Shown piece by piece: positions 1 through 14,643 of a DNA stretch of 64,000 nt. The notes below the pieces were generated by a model. That model was not told the DNA's origin. It searched no databases and worked only from the letters and a program-made list of their open reading frames with translations. The number at the start of each line of letters is the position of its first letter. Position 1 is the first letter of the stretch. This DNA is from Diprion similis (lineage: Eukaryota > Arthropoda > Insecta > Hymenoptera > Diprionidae), in NCBI RefSeq assembly GCF_021155765.1, contig NC_060107.1, forward strand, positions 223,501-287,500. Reading direction: 5' to 3'. Both the position numbers and the translations under genes were made by a program.

Positions 1-3000
1 TGGATGTGAGATGCCATACATATTTCCCACGGGCCCGGGCATGGAGATAGTTGCTGGCACCTACAATACATCATGTTCGTAATTCAAGAAAAAGATAGAC
101 ATTCTTTTTGTCAGCAATCGTCTTGTGTAAAGTCCAAATGAAAGGACATTATTTTTCTCATTTCAAAATCTATATACAAATCTCATTAATTTATTTTTCC
201 TTCTCTCCTCGATAAAAAGTGAGATGATTCCGTAACAGTTTTCTCGTTACTTTATGCGCGTATTAACTCGGTGCTGCGACATCGCTCGTGTGTGTAGAGG
301 TATAATATAATCGTTAATTAAGAAGCTTGTTAACGAGCCTTAGAATTAATCCGACTTTAACACCTGCAAATTTTGTCTCAAAATTAACGAGCTAAAAGTT
401 ATCTGGCTCCAATTAAACCAATTCGACGCAACGTAGCGTAGCGTTAAATCTGTTTCCGACTGCATACGAATCCAGAGGCATCGAACTTTCTTCGTTTCTC
501 AATGTCTGCCAATTCTTACATTTTTTATACAAAAGGGCAAATATATTCTTTAGCTGATACCATGACTACAGGTCGCTGGCTCTCTGTTTTAATCTGAAAG
601 TTTATCAGCTCACGGTGAGTTATACTTATGGCTGTCCACGTTCCAGACGAAAGCGCAATATTTGCCCAATTCAAATACAATTATAATCGTTATACTCGAT
701 AATCGAAGAGACGCATTAACTCGCACGATATTTATTCAGTCGAGCGGAAAATTGGAACGACCACCGCGGATCTCTAATGGTTGGCGGGCACGCGCGTGAA
801 TTTTATAAACGAATCCGTGTTACACAGGCACGTCGTATCAGCTTCGTCGAATTTTACGGACTTCCAAGTGTCACGATTGCCTCGCTAAGCTTTTCTAGCC
901 CTTGTATAAATATACCTACCTTTACCGACATATTATTGATCGTAATTATTCTGTATAGGTTTTCCGCTGGAAAAAAATTCGCTATCCTTGTTGCGAATGA
1001 TCAATCAAGATTTTCACACTCGGATCGTAGAACACAGGCAGCTTTATAGGTAAGACAAACCATAAGAAGACCAAAAACGGTGGTTGCGCGACATCGGAAG
1101 CGTAGGACGTCGTTATTAGAAACATCGAGGAAATGGCTTCAGGAAAGTCGTAAAAATGTCGTCAATTTTCCGTCGCTATGTAGATGTACATAAACGCAAA
1201 CAGTATGCGTGTATTTATGATCAAAATACATTGACGCTCAAGCACACGGAGCTGAAACTCTTATCTGTCTCACTGTAGGAACGTACCTACTGACCGAAAA
1301 ACAACACTACACCCAAAATAGTGAGACTTCTTAAGGACTGAATTCAAACGGTCTCGTGATACGGAACACTTTTCGTGTGTAAAATAATGTAAGGGCTTAT
1401 ATACTGAAATAGATAAAATTTCTCTCGAAAGTGTTCATGTCCTGGCATTGGTAGAACTTGAAAGAAATTCAGTAAAAGTGAAGTCGAGAAATCGATTGGC
1501 TGTGCATCCCCACAGGCGACATAAGCTACGAGTGAAGTCGTGAATCGTATCGTATTACGTTTGAGTTTGCGGTTGTATTTGTATTTGGATGAGGTGCAAC
1601 CAGGTGACTCCCGTGTATAAATAATTCAAGAGCCGAGATCTTAAGCTTTACCCAAGAGATTCGAGCCGGGACCAACCACCGTAGGTATGATACACGAGCG
1701 TAGATAGAACGGAACAAGAGTCACGGTAGAGAGTATCCTATATTATGAACCTGGGTATATAGGTATGCATCCTAGGCGAATTTCTGTCATCTAACCGCTA
1801 GTGGATATACCGGCTAATTCATTAAATCGGCCCATAATAGGAAAACTAAATTACTTGTGCTTGTAAAAAGCTTCAATTTTTGTAACTGGATTGCAGTCCC
1901 CACGAATTTGGTTTATGGAGTAGCTATGATATCACAGCTGCGCGCAACGTAGATGTAAAACTAAACGAAGTAATGTAAAACTGATGCACTTATAGGATGG
2001 ATCATTGGTCTGATTGCGAACGGTCAGTATCAAGATCACTTTTTCTGCTTTGAACGAGTAAATAGTGTCTTTACATACCAGCTGCCACGGACTCTTGATT
2101 GTTTGATCTACTGTGGAAAAACAAGGCAATAAGAAACAAATCATTGATAGTTTATTCTTGAAGATGAATGTGATCAAAGGTGAGATAAATTCGAAACTGT
2201 ACGCCAAACGCAGACTCAATTTCACAGCTAGAATCGTCGATACCCCTGTATTACAGAAACAAAAACATAAGTTTTGGTTGCTTCGCCACAGCTTCTTTGA
2301 TGTGTACTACTTTGAGATGGAAATAAAAATTTTCATGACCTCATGTCAAAGGCACCTATCTGTTATCGAAATTTTAATATTGGTATCAAGTTTTGATATG
2401 ATTTCCACCGAAGACGAAGGATGATTTTGCAATTAACAAAAAATTCTACCTCTATATGTGAACCGAGAGGTATACATGACGACTAATAACGCATCTTCCC
2501 ACGTAACCCGGTAAATATAATCGACAGTAAATTTTTACCGTCCCAAATTTTGTTGCACGTCACAGCATTTTCTGATGAAGGTAAAAAAATATCATTCTCC
2601 CAAGTCATGTATGTAGATATTGGATTCCACATCGTGACACGTAAATTGAAAAGAGCATATTTCAGGTTTTCAATCTCAATCACGGGTAGTAGAGTCAAAG
2701 TGAGGCGGTGCAACTAAAAATTCTCACACTCAGGTAAATGTCGATGAAGCTTTACCTTGTCTGGAAGCCCGGAACAAACGTGCGGTAAGAAATTTACAAA
2801 AATCAGAGAATTCTATAAACACTCTGCCACTTTCCCCCTAGATGCCAATTTCACCTCACCTTTTAAGCATACAGTAGAATATCGACAACTTTCTACGGTT
2901 CGATACTTCTCAATTCTAGTCGACGTTGGCCTCACATCTGCAGACGTCGTAAGTACCGCAAGCAGGACCAATTTGTACAGCTGTTTGTCAACTTCTTATA

Positions 3001-6000
3001 TGTTCCAAGAATTTTCGGCGAATTCCAAGAAAGGAATGGCGAGCTATGGACCTTCTAGTATGTATGTTGGGCAGGAACTGATCAACCGGTATTTTGAGAT
3101 AGAACCTGGTCGCGCTGAGTTACACAATGAATCTGTGGGCGTGGCTCTCCACGTCTAATTTTCGCTCTAGATTCAGCGCAATCCGCTGTCGCCCCTGTCG
3201 TATCTTATTCCTCCGAGTGTTTCGTCTACATTTGTCAAGGCGCCACCGGCGATTCACGGAAATTGCTAGGCTAGATAATTTCAAACGTAATGAATCATAT
3301 CGTTCCAGGAGGTGCGAAATTTGATTCTAAATCATAGTGCACTAACTTATGCCGACGTGGTCTGCTGTGATCGAAGGCCATGTCAAACAGAATATTGTTT
3401 TTCATTTCAAGCGAAAATTGATAAGGGAGTCATTAATTGTTCTTCCGCATTAGGCATTAGCTATCCGCTTCGAACTATCGATTCGCAAGATGATACAGCT
3501 CGTTAAGATCTCTTCTCACGAGGAGATTACCAATGCTTTCCGCTAGACCGTCTCAGCGTGGGTTGGATACGTGCGGTAAACATGGAGCAACTTCTAACGC
3601 CGGGGTGAACATCGAAGCGTGCGTTTCACCGACGCTAATGTGGATTTGTTCATCTTCAAACAATTTCAAGTAGCTTTGCGGCAAGTTTATGCCCGAATGC
3701 ACTGTGGAGTAAAAAAATTTGGTTCAGAATACAATCTTCTATAGAAAAAAAGTACTCGGCTCTTGGACTAGTGGTGAAGGACTACGTGAAGGTGAAAGAC
3801 GCGAAAGGAACTAAGTATAGCGAAAATGCTTAAGGTTGAAAAAATGAGTCGGTCCTAAAAAAAAAATCGCATAGAAGAATTTTGAGCGGTTTATATACTA
3901 ATACTAGGCTTAAGAATTACCGAATTGTTGGTGTCGATGATACTACGGTTTTCGTAACTCCAACTTTTCTGAATGCAACAGCAGTTTTTTCTTCGTGCCG
4001 AAGAATGGAAAAAAGATCGAAGAATAGATTGTGGCTCGACTATTGTAAGCGGCGAAAGTTTAATCGGGTGCGTAAATAGCCGTGGGCAGTATTCTTATTC
4101 GTTTTTCCATTCACGATAAGTACCTACAATTGAACAGTAGAGGTGAATGGATCGATCACGCAATCACTAGAAGTAACTGAGCGAGATCGTTTACGGTATG
4201 AAAATTCGCGTTCAATCCTGAAGCATTATTGCAATCAAGTGATGGAAAGAGATGAAACTCATCGTGAGACCGGTGAACTCGTACCCAATTATTACCTCGG
4301 TGCTTCTTGTGTTCCAAGTACCGCCGGGAGCTGTTAAAAGCTACATTTATTGTACAAATGAAAGCTAATAAAGCTGCGACAACGCGCGGGTGCCAACGTA
4401 TTCCAAGGTGTTTGCTTTGTGTTTTCCGTGCTCAGGGTGCGAACATAACTTCGAATTATAATGAACCTGTAGGTATTCGCTTATTTTCGTATTTTTTGTT
4501 GGTATATATATACTAGGCGTATAGGTATATAACGTCCATATACCAAGTTTCATAATATCATATATATGTAACAGCTCGAATCCGATACCGGCGAAAGTAG
4601 ATGTTATTTGAAATTTTAGGAACTGGGCAATGAGAAAGGAAGGACGGCGTGACATCGAGTATTCACCTCTGATATGAAGACCCGAATAGCCATGCACCTA
4701 GTCCCACTATTCAACCAGTGGATACAGAAAGATTATACAATTTCTTATCAGGCTCAATTAAATTTATTTCTAAGAAACTACAACTCACCAATCAAGTTTA
4801 TAGGTAAAAATGCGAAATTCCACAATTTCTTACTGCAATAGGTATTGGGAGTGCTTAATGTTTCAAGTCCGAAGTAATTATAACGTTTATTTCCTCCTTC
4901 TTAGGGCCTCTTATCGTGATTAAGTCCGCGTTCGTCACCTTCGTTAACGATCGTGGTACGTTGTATACGTTTACCGTTTATGACCGAAACGGTTCTTCAC
5001 TTGTTTCGAAACCAGGTATAGAAGATACAACGGGAGAGACGGCGAATTAGCGAATTAGCAAATTAATTATTCGATTACCAGAGTGTTCAAGATTTCTGCG
5101 AATTCCTTAAAAATTTATGCAAAGACTGATCCGATCCACGTCACGTCGCGTTCTGACGCGAGTGTTCAGAAGATCAAAAACGGATCAACTCCAGAATGTG
5201 AACGATTCGTTCCTAAGATAAATGGTGTCACCTCATGAGTGTGAAGTTCATTTGTGCTGACACAAATTCCTCGTCCTCGCACCGCAGTTTCTTCTTCCAT
5301 GACTCGGAAAGTCTTAAGGGAGCAGGAACCTTCTCTTTGAATTCCAGGTCAGTAAAAAATTTACGAACGTCAAAAAGAGGGTCAGCCGTTACGTGACTGG
5401 ATCGCGTGTCACACTGCGACCCCAACACCAAACCGTGTGAAATGAAAACAAATCACGGCCCTTTGGAGATAATTGAACTTGACGTACCATCAACATATTT
5501 TCGATCAAGTCGCGTGAGTCTCCAATTTGGGGGCGAGGAACGGTAGGTACGTTTACGCAACGAGTCACGCTTCCCTCACACACCATGGCACCCTATGCAC
5601 GTACAAGAACATTACAGTTGCCCAGGGCAATGAGCAACCGTAGAACCGCAGATTCATAGTCGGTACACAGTCTGTTGTCGGTATCAAATAACTGCACACA
5701 TAGAATTGTATTTGACGCTGATTGTCAGACGACCAGACGACTTCCATCCTTTATTAAGAAATTGCTCCGTTTGTAAATTCAACAATCTTCAGTCTTGTTT
5801 CGTTTGGCTTATTCTAATTGGTCTTCATGCCCGAGGCCTAAATTTGCAAAAGAACAGGGAGTTTGGATACAATATTGAATGAGCTACCTCGTGCGTGGTT
5901 TACATACATCAAACCAAGGTAAGAGACAGCAAATTCTCACCAGCTAGCAGTACAATGACTACATTAATCTCCACGTAATAAAGAAATTCGCCATCCGAGG

Positions 6001-7228
6001 CTCCGAATATGAGCACACATCACCATCGAATGAAATTTCAAAGGGTTGATTAAACGTGACCCGAATTTCCCCCTTTTACCCATCAACTGGATTTCCCCGT
6101 ACTCGTCGGGGGCACCGGAACTTCTGTGACCCTATTGCTGAAATTTTGATTACTACCATCAGCTTCAAGAAGCAAAATGGAAAAATATGGTTATAGTCTA
6201 CTACATATGTATAGAAATAAGCGAAAACGGAAATTCAAAGATCGACAGTTTACTGCGGGCTACTGGCTTATGGATCTAAATGTCGAGAACTTTCTAGCAG
6301 GTGACTGGGTGGAAAAGTTGTCAATTCAATTAATTTCTCGGTGAACAGATAATTCGCTTCGTGTTTTAGGGTATTTGAATCCTCCGTGTCGTAGTTCACC
6401 GCTGATAGGCTGCCGTACTTCGGGATTGTCGACTGTTAAATTCGGGTACCAGATCTGTACATTTCTCGCAATGTTAGATGTAGAAAGATAGCTACGTGTA
6501 GCTCTACATCGGCGGCTTGTGTACCAGATTCTTAAAATGATTCAATTTGTGCACATTTATCGTTTATCGATGCAACTTCTTAAAATTCATGCAATTAACG
6601 TGTTAGGTATAGATACAACAATGTAGGTCAACTTAACTTTCCGTGTCTCTCTTATGTATTGACGAGACAATACCATATTGGTAACCTTTTTGCCTCTTTC
6701 TAAACTGAAGAATAACGAAAATACCACTCGTAACACGAGCACTACACCCACATGCATTCCATGGTCATACCTAAGCTGACCCATAGCCATCCCGTTGATC
6801 GAAGGTATCGACAATCTTACTACATTTAATCTACGAGATGCTGGTGCCGGGGGATGAGAATCTACGATTTATGTGTACATAATAAATGAAAGTCAACGCA
6901 TTAGCATTTTTATTGACTGCGGATGTGGTTCCATACGTCCGCTCGGTGAACCGTCAGCGAAGCTGATCACCCGCAGCCTTGAAGCTAACCATAAGCCAGC
7001 CTTTCTTCCAAGCACGATCGTCTCGTCCTAGTCACCACCCATCTTCTATGTAATTATTCCAGCGAAATAACTAATTACCACGGCAAACCCTGCATCCTCT
7101 GTTCATGATCGTACACCAGGCGACGCGCCACGATAGCAAGCTAATTTCCTCGCTCTTTTTTCTCTACGAATGCCACGTGCAATCTCACAAAATGTACCAA
7201 GGTTAGAGGTAGTTGTCGCAATTATTAT

Positions 7229-7253
7229 GGGGGGGGGGGGGGGGGGGGGGGGG
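7229..7253. repeat. Poly-G run, 25 bases
   Basis: An uninterrupted run of 25 G, followed by TAATTACGG and an AT-rich stretch. Similar runs occur at 9,458, 23,646 and 32,458, and as a C tract at 24,457. The runs at 23,646 and 24,457 bound a foldback element, so this one may be a remnant end of a related repeat. Confidence 0.9.
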
Positions 7254-9457
7254 TAATTACGGTTAAGTACTAAATTTTTTCATAAAATGACGCATCCACC
7301 CCTTTTTGTCCCGGTCTACCTCATGGAATAGAGTGGCTTGGTTAGCGAATGGAAAAACTCGGCTGGAAGTGGAAATGCATTATAAAGTTGGAATTCCTTT
7401 GAAACTTTCATCGGTACCTTGAACCTATTGACGCTCTAACGAAGTCAACGCTTTGACACGCTGACTATACAATAGGTGGGGCCAATCGGGTTTTGTCCGG
7501 ATAAAAGTTACTTCCTTCGACTGTGATTGGTAGTCGCGGAAGGTATTCGGATTAATTCGAGTTTCTCAACGCGTAGTTGCACGCTCTTAATGTGCTCCTA
7601 TACCTAATAAACTTTTGGATGGGTGTACGGCCATGCCGAGAGCACCCTACATACATGGTGAAGGCGCTCGACGGTTTGAGGCAAGTGAACGATGGCCGCA
7701 ATCTTTTCTGTGGAAAGTTTGCGATAAAGTTTCATTACCTCGGAAATGTTTCCATTAACTTTCCAATCAGCGCTTTGCATCGTTTTCTGGGATTTCATGC
7801 CGGTTTATAGCCTTACCGACGCAGCTGCATTCTTCTTTACCGTTAAACCTACGACAAGACGTATACACCCTGCAGCAGTGATCGAGAGGCAGCAATGAAA
7901 TAAATTAACATTAATGTGGTCTTTTGTGCGACACTGATTTCATCCCATTCACCGTCACATGTTGAATTGATCAGAACTAAATCGCAGGACAAAATGGGTG
8001 AACGAAAATACCCTTTATAATGGAGTTTCTTCGACCTAGGTGTATCTGTATTATACGTATAGTGATTTTCGGTGAGATATTCAGCCAACGATAAGCATCG
8101 TTATAATATGATACCCTTGAAGACGGTATACCGTTTCGAACTGAATCATCTGTATTGTTTTCTGTTTGTTTCGTAGTTGAGTTTCGTCTTCAGCTACTCG
8201 TTGAGGAAGACATTACAAAGTTTCTGTAAAAATGAAACACCAATAAATTGTCGGGAAATATCGCCGAATCATTCTCTTTTTACTCAGCAATGGCTGTCGG
8301 TTTTATGTTTTGCAAGTCAAAACAGGCGAAATATCTGCCAATATTTCATGCAGTCTTATTGGTTAATCTTTCACCTAGATCCATGCACGGTAACATCGGC
8401 AACGATGAACTGCGAAAACTTACATGTTATCAGGAAAACAAATTGAAACAAGTTTTCGTTCGAGTGGGCATCGTAAAAAAACCGATCATCTTTAATCTCT
8501 AGGCCATTTGTGCATAGAGATTTAAGAGAAAGGAGTAACAGAAAATATGAAATGTAAGTGACGAAAAAATAGACCAAACTAAACCAAATAATGCAGAGCA
8601 GTCCGACTTCCGTGAAAAAGCGCAAGACTAAGTTTAAAGTAACCCAAGTCGAGCCTCGTTGGCTCATCCACAAGCCTGCACGGAGTTAAGAGTAAAGACG
8701 GAGGAAAGAATGCATTTAATAGGGCAAAAAAGAAAAGCCAGCAGGATTTCATGGAAATGTAAAATAAAGTTGTACGGCGACTGAAAGGAATAAAAGAAAC
8801 CGTGATCCCTAGAGCGAGTCGACAAAGGAGTTCAAGGAATCAACCAGTCGTCAAACTCTCGCTATATACAAGTCTCGAGTGTCCGGATCTTTCGGTTCTT
8901 GCTTTGAAAGGCTTACGATTCAGGGGTTTTACTTCCCGACCCTGCTATCATCAGTGTCACCCTTGTGCGTAATGTGTGGTAGCGATATTGCAACTTTATA
9001 CTCGTTACTGCAACATTTCCGCAATCCTTTTACAGTTTGTACAATTCAACGTCGGCTCTTCCTGAAATCCTTTCTGATACCCTACCCACCTGAAGCTTCT
9101 ACACCCTGCTTATCTGCACCTCTGGATTTATTCCAGTACATCCCTTCGGACGACCAAGTGAGTGAAAATTGCTTGCAAATCGCGAGCAAACCAAGTCACG
9201 TGTGTAACACCGCTTTATGCCGTCGAGTTGTGCCACGAATTATTCAGCAGCTCTACCGACCCCATCGTGTAAAGCTAGGAAAGGTGCACAGCAACGAATA
9301 TGCGATACTATTATTATATTACATAATATTATATTCGGCAGAATACGAATAAAATCACTTCCTTCTGAGGTTTCAGGTACATTAGAAACGTGATTCCAAT
9401 AGACCTCAATAAATTCAAAAGGCACGCGTTGGGATTCATAGCTGGGTGCGCGAAGAA

Positions 9458-9473
9458 GGGGGGGGGGGGGGGG
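9458..9473. repeat. Poly-G run, 16 bases
   Basis: Sixteen G followed by CGATTACC. The 16-G run at 32,458 is followed by CGATGG, so the two share both length and the next four bases. Confidence 0.9.
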
Positions 9474-12400
9474 CGATTACCATCACAACAAGTAGTGATG
9501 TACACTTGGCCAAAAAAATTATACCGAGGCCACAACCATGTCATTTTGTATGACCTTACGATTAGCTACAGTGGATAAATTGAACAATATAAGTGAACTA
9601 GATACAATAACGATATTCGAATAAACAGTACTCGTTCATTTTTGATTTCCTTCTTTTTTGATGATTTTTCATTTCCTTCAACTTTGGTATAGATTTCAAA
9701 GCAAAACATTTGCGCGTTCCATTATTAGAAGTTTTAATACTAATTGGATTGCCGGTTTTCATTCAGCTCCCACTTCCGACACCCAGACCTTTCAATATCC
9801 GACTGACGCGATACTAATTGTATTTTCAATCTGCCTTTCTACCATAATATAATGGTAATGATATAGTAATATTATTTAGCGGATTTTCGAGGAAATCTTG
9901 TTAAGCGACGTCCGTTCCAGACGGCTCTATGGCGATTACTCATACCTACTCTAATAGGTATACGGTTTTAGACCCTACGATTCATGGTACAAGACCGACG
10001 AAAGGAATTTATGCAGTGATTAGTTTATCTATATTAGTCCCAAGAAATTGCGCCGATTACACGATACCGAGGAAATGACTTTTACTTTCTCCATTTCGCT
10101 CACATTATTTGGTACACGAAATTCAAGCGCAAATGGTACGTCGAGTCCTACAGGAAAAAATCGTAATACGGAAAATCGAATCACGTTGCACTTGGGATGA
10201 AGGCTCAGAAATTTACATGCCCTATTTCCAATTATGCTCGTATCACATATTTTTCCATACGGGGATGTCAACGAGGGTTAAGAATACTCAGATTTCCCTC
10301 TTCGATCATTGGACAATGAACAGCCCGCTCTTCTATACCTACCTACAACCTACGACCTCCTCATTCGGAACAGAAATTCGACAACAGCTGTTACCCGGTT
10401 GAGTTTTTTTAGCTGCCCAAGGGCCAGACTTTCACCCGACTAACTTTCAGCGCTAATTCTTTTCCATTTGTATATACACACTGTTGTCTGGATATAGGTA
10501 TAGGTATGTATAATATCATGTGTGAGTTTGATGTATAGTTGTTTTTTGTTTTTGCTTCACATTTATTTAGTTTTTGTTATTAGAGGATTTTTCCTTTTTC
10601 CACGCAACAACTTGTTACAAATTAGAAACAGTCAGGGATTATACCGCTGGCCAAAAACGAGAGGAATGTTTGTTTTCTTTTTTCATAACGAAATGTGATT
10701 AATTCTTCTGCGAACAATGGCCTGTAATACGAGTTACTCGTCAATTGGAGTATTTAAAGTACACTTTGTATCTCCGACAAATTTTAGTCGTGAAATTTTG
10801 AACAAAATATCATCACAAAGATAATCATGAAATAATAAACATTTAGTATACTATTAGATATTCCCTCCGACTTACGTTTATTACGTCACTTAGTTGGGAA
10901 GGGATAAAAATTTAGAAAAGGATTGGCTTGCGGAAGTAATCTTCTAGACTATTTTTTGCTACGGTTAGGAGAAAGAATAGTCGTGCTGAATTCCGTCCGC
11001 GAGCTGCACACGGCAGATAAAGGGAAATGGCAGAGACTAAAAATGAGATTCACCAACGTACAGTATATAATTTATATAAGATTCCATGACATGTGTAATC
11101 CGAGAAGGGGTTATCTCAAATTGCAAACGGTAGACCTTCCATGGATTACGCCGGGTGGTATGAATGCATTTCGAGAAACTTTCTACGTACGATATGCTTA
11201 TCGACGAAATTGCAATCGTTGAGAGTAAATTGTTTGCTTCCTCGATTACGAGAACTTTTCTTTAAACTCAGATTTCATCGGTAAAAAGTTTCGAGCAAGT
11301 ATAAACGGGGCGAAAGAATGAATGAAAAACGGAAGCAGTAGAATAATGGGTTCCACGTGGCTAATACATAAATGCCACCCGATCAGAAACTTTGACAATA
11401 AACATTTTTTATGTTTATATGTCCATGAACATTTAACCGTGTATGCACACGATAAATTCAGGCCATAATTAGGGTAGCTGATAATAATCTCCTGACTATC
11501 CTTGTTTCCTCGCATGAAGAAGTCGATAAAAATAACATCGAGTATCGAAATAATGCTATATAAGTGCAGCCACAAAGATTCTCGGAAATATATTTCTATG
11601 AAATCTACAAGCTCAGTTGTACATGGGCTACAATTTGTACATTCAAAGTCTATCCGTACAAATTGTAAACACCGAAGAGTAGACGAGGTAAGAATAGAAA
11701 ATATGAGACCTGTACGAAAACAGGGTAAAATAGTGCCTGGCATCGGATGTCCCAACAAACACTCAAGGCGTAATAAGGGTCTCGACTCAAATTCGTTTTG
11801 TCTTCCTCCCAGAACCCCCATTGGCGGCACCTCCAAGTTTCACGTTCGTACATCATTCACGGTATCCTCCATTTAAAATTCAACAACTCCATTATAATTG
11901 AACTCTGTCTCCACCTGCAAGTGGTCGCGCATTATCTACTACGAATGCTTGATAGTTAGTCGCACTCGGTAGGCAAATATCTTCCAAGCTAAAACCGATC
12001 GAACCTAAAATGTGGGGAAAGTTTCTTGGAACTTGTATCTGAGTGATGCTCAAAATCAGGGACGATAGCCCGAGACATTGTTCAGACTGTAACCATATAG
12101 TTGGGGCGCCCGCATCGAGTAAACCAACTACAGCATTGACGGAAAATTAATGAGCCACGGGCATGAAAATTAGGCCTTGTTACTGTATTGTTGTGTCTCT
12201 GCCACTAGTCCTAACTCTTGTGCTATAATTTTGTACGACACGTAAGCCGAGCGAGATAAATGAATCTCTATCAGGGATATAGATTACAGATCAAACTACC
12301 TACGTCAATCTTGCATAGGGTGTCTGAAGCAAAGTCGCGTAAAGTTGCGCAGCCAAAACATCGTGGAAAATCATTACAAACGTAATGAGCAACTCGAGGC

Positions 12401-12543
12401 CTTGGCAGAAAATTGTTCTCTTATCTTTGGAACGACTGAAGTCGTTTTACCGTCTCGAATATCAAAGGAAATTTCCTGCGCTTTAACCCTTTACCGCGCG
12501 AGCAATTTAATACGGCAGCACTTTCGGCATTCGTTCATCATAG

Positions 12544-12545
<2 letters not shown>

Positions 12546-12588
<43 letters not shown>
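12546..12588. repeat. (TA)n microsatellite
   Basis: About 21 uninterrupted TA dinucleotides. It creates a spurious Ile-Tyr repeat in one reading frame. Confidence 0.95.
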
Positions 12589-12590
<2 letters not shown>

Positions 12591-13455
12591 AACTAGTATC
12601 AGTTTCGAATTGCTATCCATTTTTCAGCACCCATCTTCAATTTTCGGGTGTCAAAAATTATGATTGACCAGCCCTTATTATCTCGTGTACTCTGGTATCT
12701 ATGGGCAGAGTCCAAGAAATACAAATCAAAAGTACTATAGCTATATAGTTAGAAAGTAACGAAGTTTGAGAAAACGAGGTCCGCAATCGATATCAGCACA
12801 TCAGCTCTACTGCATGTTGATATATTATACATATGTACCGATTTTTATAAGCTGAGAATGATTTGAGCAGACAGCATCTTTGTTACCTTTAACGATTCGC
12901 AAGTTTATTTACTTCGATTCACCTAGAAGTGGGCCTCAATACCCGACACTCGAGGGACGCTAAGGTCAAATTTCAAGAGACGGCAAAGTTGAAGTACATC
13001 ATATACATATATTCACACGTCAGTATCCGAATGTAATTAAGGAACTTCTAGCAAAAGACAGTCATTTAACAGGCATAGGCGTTGTATTGTCGAAATTCCT
13101 TCATTGTGAAGTTGCCGCGTATTTTCGTACATACGTTTTTTTTTTTTTGAAAATAGGAGGGATAAAGGAATAAGATTTATGGAATGAAAAACTCGCATTT
13201 GAGATATCGAATTTTCTACGTTTATTAGCTCTTGTGGGAAAAGCCTTGTGGCATAAAAACCCACGAAGTTGTGACAATAGCGTATTTGCGTATGTAAGTG
13301 TTTATAGAGCACGTTTGGTCCTCGCACCTTAACGTGTGATTGTTTGTATTTAATTTCTGGTTTGCGTGTTACTTTCGAGTGAGTGTTTGTGATGCCCTTT
13401 ACCGAGGATTTGTCAGCTGTTGCTGTCCTCTTTTGGTAAGGAGTGCATAGTCAAA

Positions 13456-13541
13456 AGTCGGAGAATCTAGAACTACACGGCCGCTCACCTCGACTGAGAG
13501 TCGGAGAGTCTAGAACCGCATGGTTGTTCACCTCGACTATT
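13456..13541. repeat. Tandem duplication, two 43-bp copies
   Basis: Copy 1 is 13,456-13,498 and copy 2 is 13,499-13,541. Both start AGTCGGAGA, carry TCTAGAAC and end in TCACCTCGACT, with about ten substitutions between them and no length difference. Confidence 0.85.
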
Positions 13542-14565
13542 GACCATCGTATATGTATATTCTGCTCAGTAGAGCCGTATGTGAGAGAGTCCGGAGCCAT
13601 CCTCGCTCGGAGAAGGACCGTGATGAACTGAACCAAAATGTAGATTGCGCGCCCCCCTCCTCGCCCAAACGAGATTCGGAATTCTCGGTGATTCGAATCA
13701 ATCGGGCGCGGCAGTTAGGAGATCGCAATAGTCCGAACAAAAATTATTCTTATTCACTAAACAGGCGTTGGCTCAGAACCAGTATTTTCGGCGTAAGAGT
13801 GCTTTTCTACTTTACTTTTCACCACCTTTGGTGGTAAACGAATAGTAATGGCTTCGGTTGAAAACCACTTTTTCGAATTTGAACGAATCTTCAAGTTTTC
13901 GAAACTCTATAAACTAAAAAATAGGTTTTCAGAAAAATATCGGGCATGAAGAATTGCTGTACCCGGTTTAGTTTGAACTTCCGGTTCTAACGGCTATGAA
14001 TAAATTCTCAATGTTCAACCGACAAACCTATGCTTTTTCTTCTTCATTACTTTTTCTTAATGAACGATTATGTTTTTCCCAGTTTATATAGTTATTTTAT
14101 TCTTTAATTTATTAATTTTTTTGGTTTTCAGAAATCTTCTATTTTAATTTTTCTTTCAAGACGTCTTTTTCATTTGGCTTCCAAGTCCTGTCAGTTCCAG
14201 ATTTTTCACTCGGCTGTTTTTCAGATCACCGCAGAAGTTTGTCGGACAGACCGGTAGACTCTTCCCTTTTAACGGTGATGAAAAGTATCGCGAAAAAATC
14301 GTTATTCCGGCTTAATTCACTTTAAAGTAGACCAATAGTTTTCAGTCAAGGTGTATCCGCACATTTTAACGTGGAAAAGATAAGCTGTAGAAGCCCAATG
14401 AATCGATGGTTCGTTTTTATGTCAATTAAAAATAAACGATAGCATGATCAGCATTCTACACAGGATGTAAAGTTGAATGAGGATCAAACGAGTACCAATC
14501 GATTATAGAATAACGATGTATAGCATACCTTCATATAATACATCTATCTACGTATATACATTATA

Positions 14566-14570
<5 letters not shown>

Positions 14571-14641
<71 letters not shown>
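14571..14641. repeat. (TA)n microsatellite
   Basis: About 35 uninterrupted AT dinucleotides, the longest simple repeat in the window. It inflates an open frame with an Ile-Tyr repeat that should not be taken as coding. Confidence 0.95.

Positions 14642-14643
<2 letters not shown>

Noticed and set aside
8879-9352. 157-codon plus-strand frame
   Set aside because: No recognisable domain, low-complexity hydrophobic end and no splice context; treated as a chance frame.
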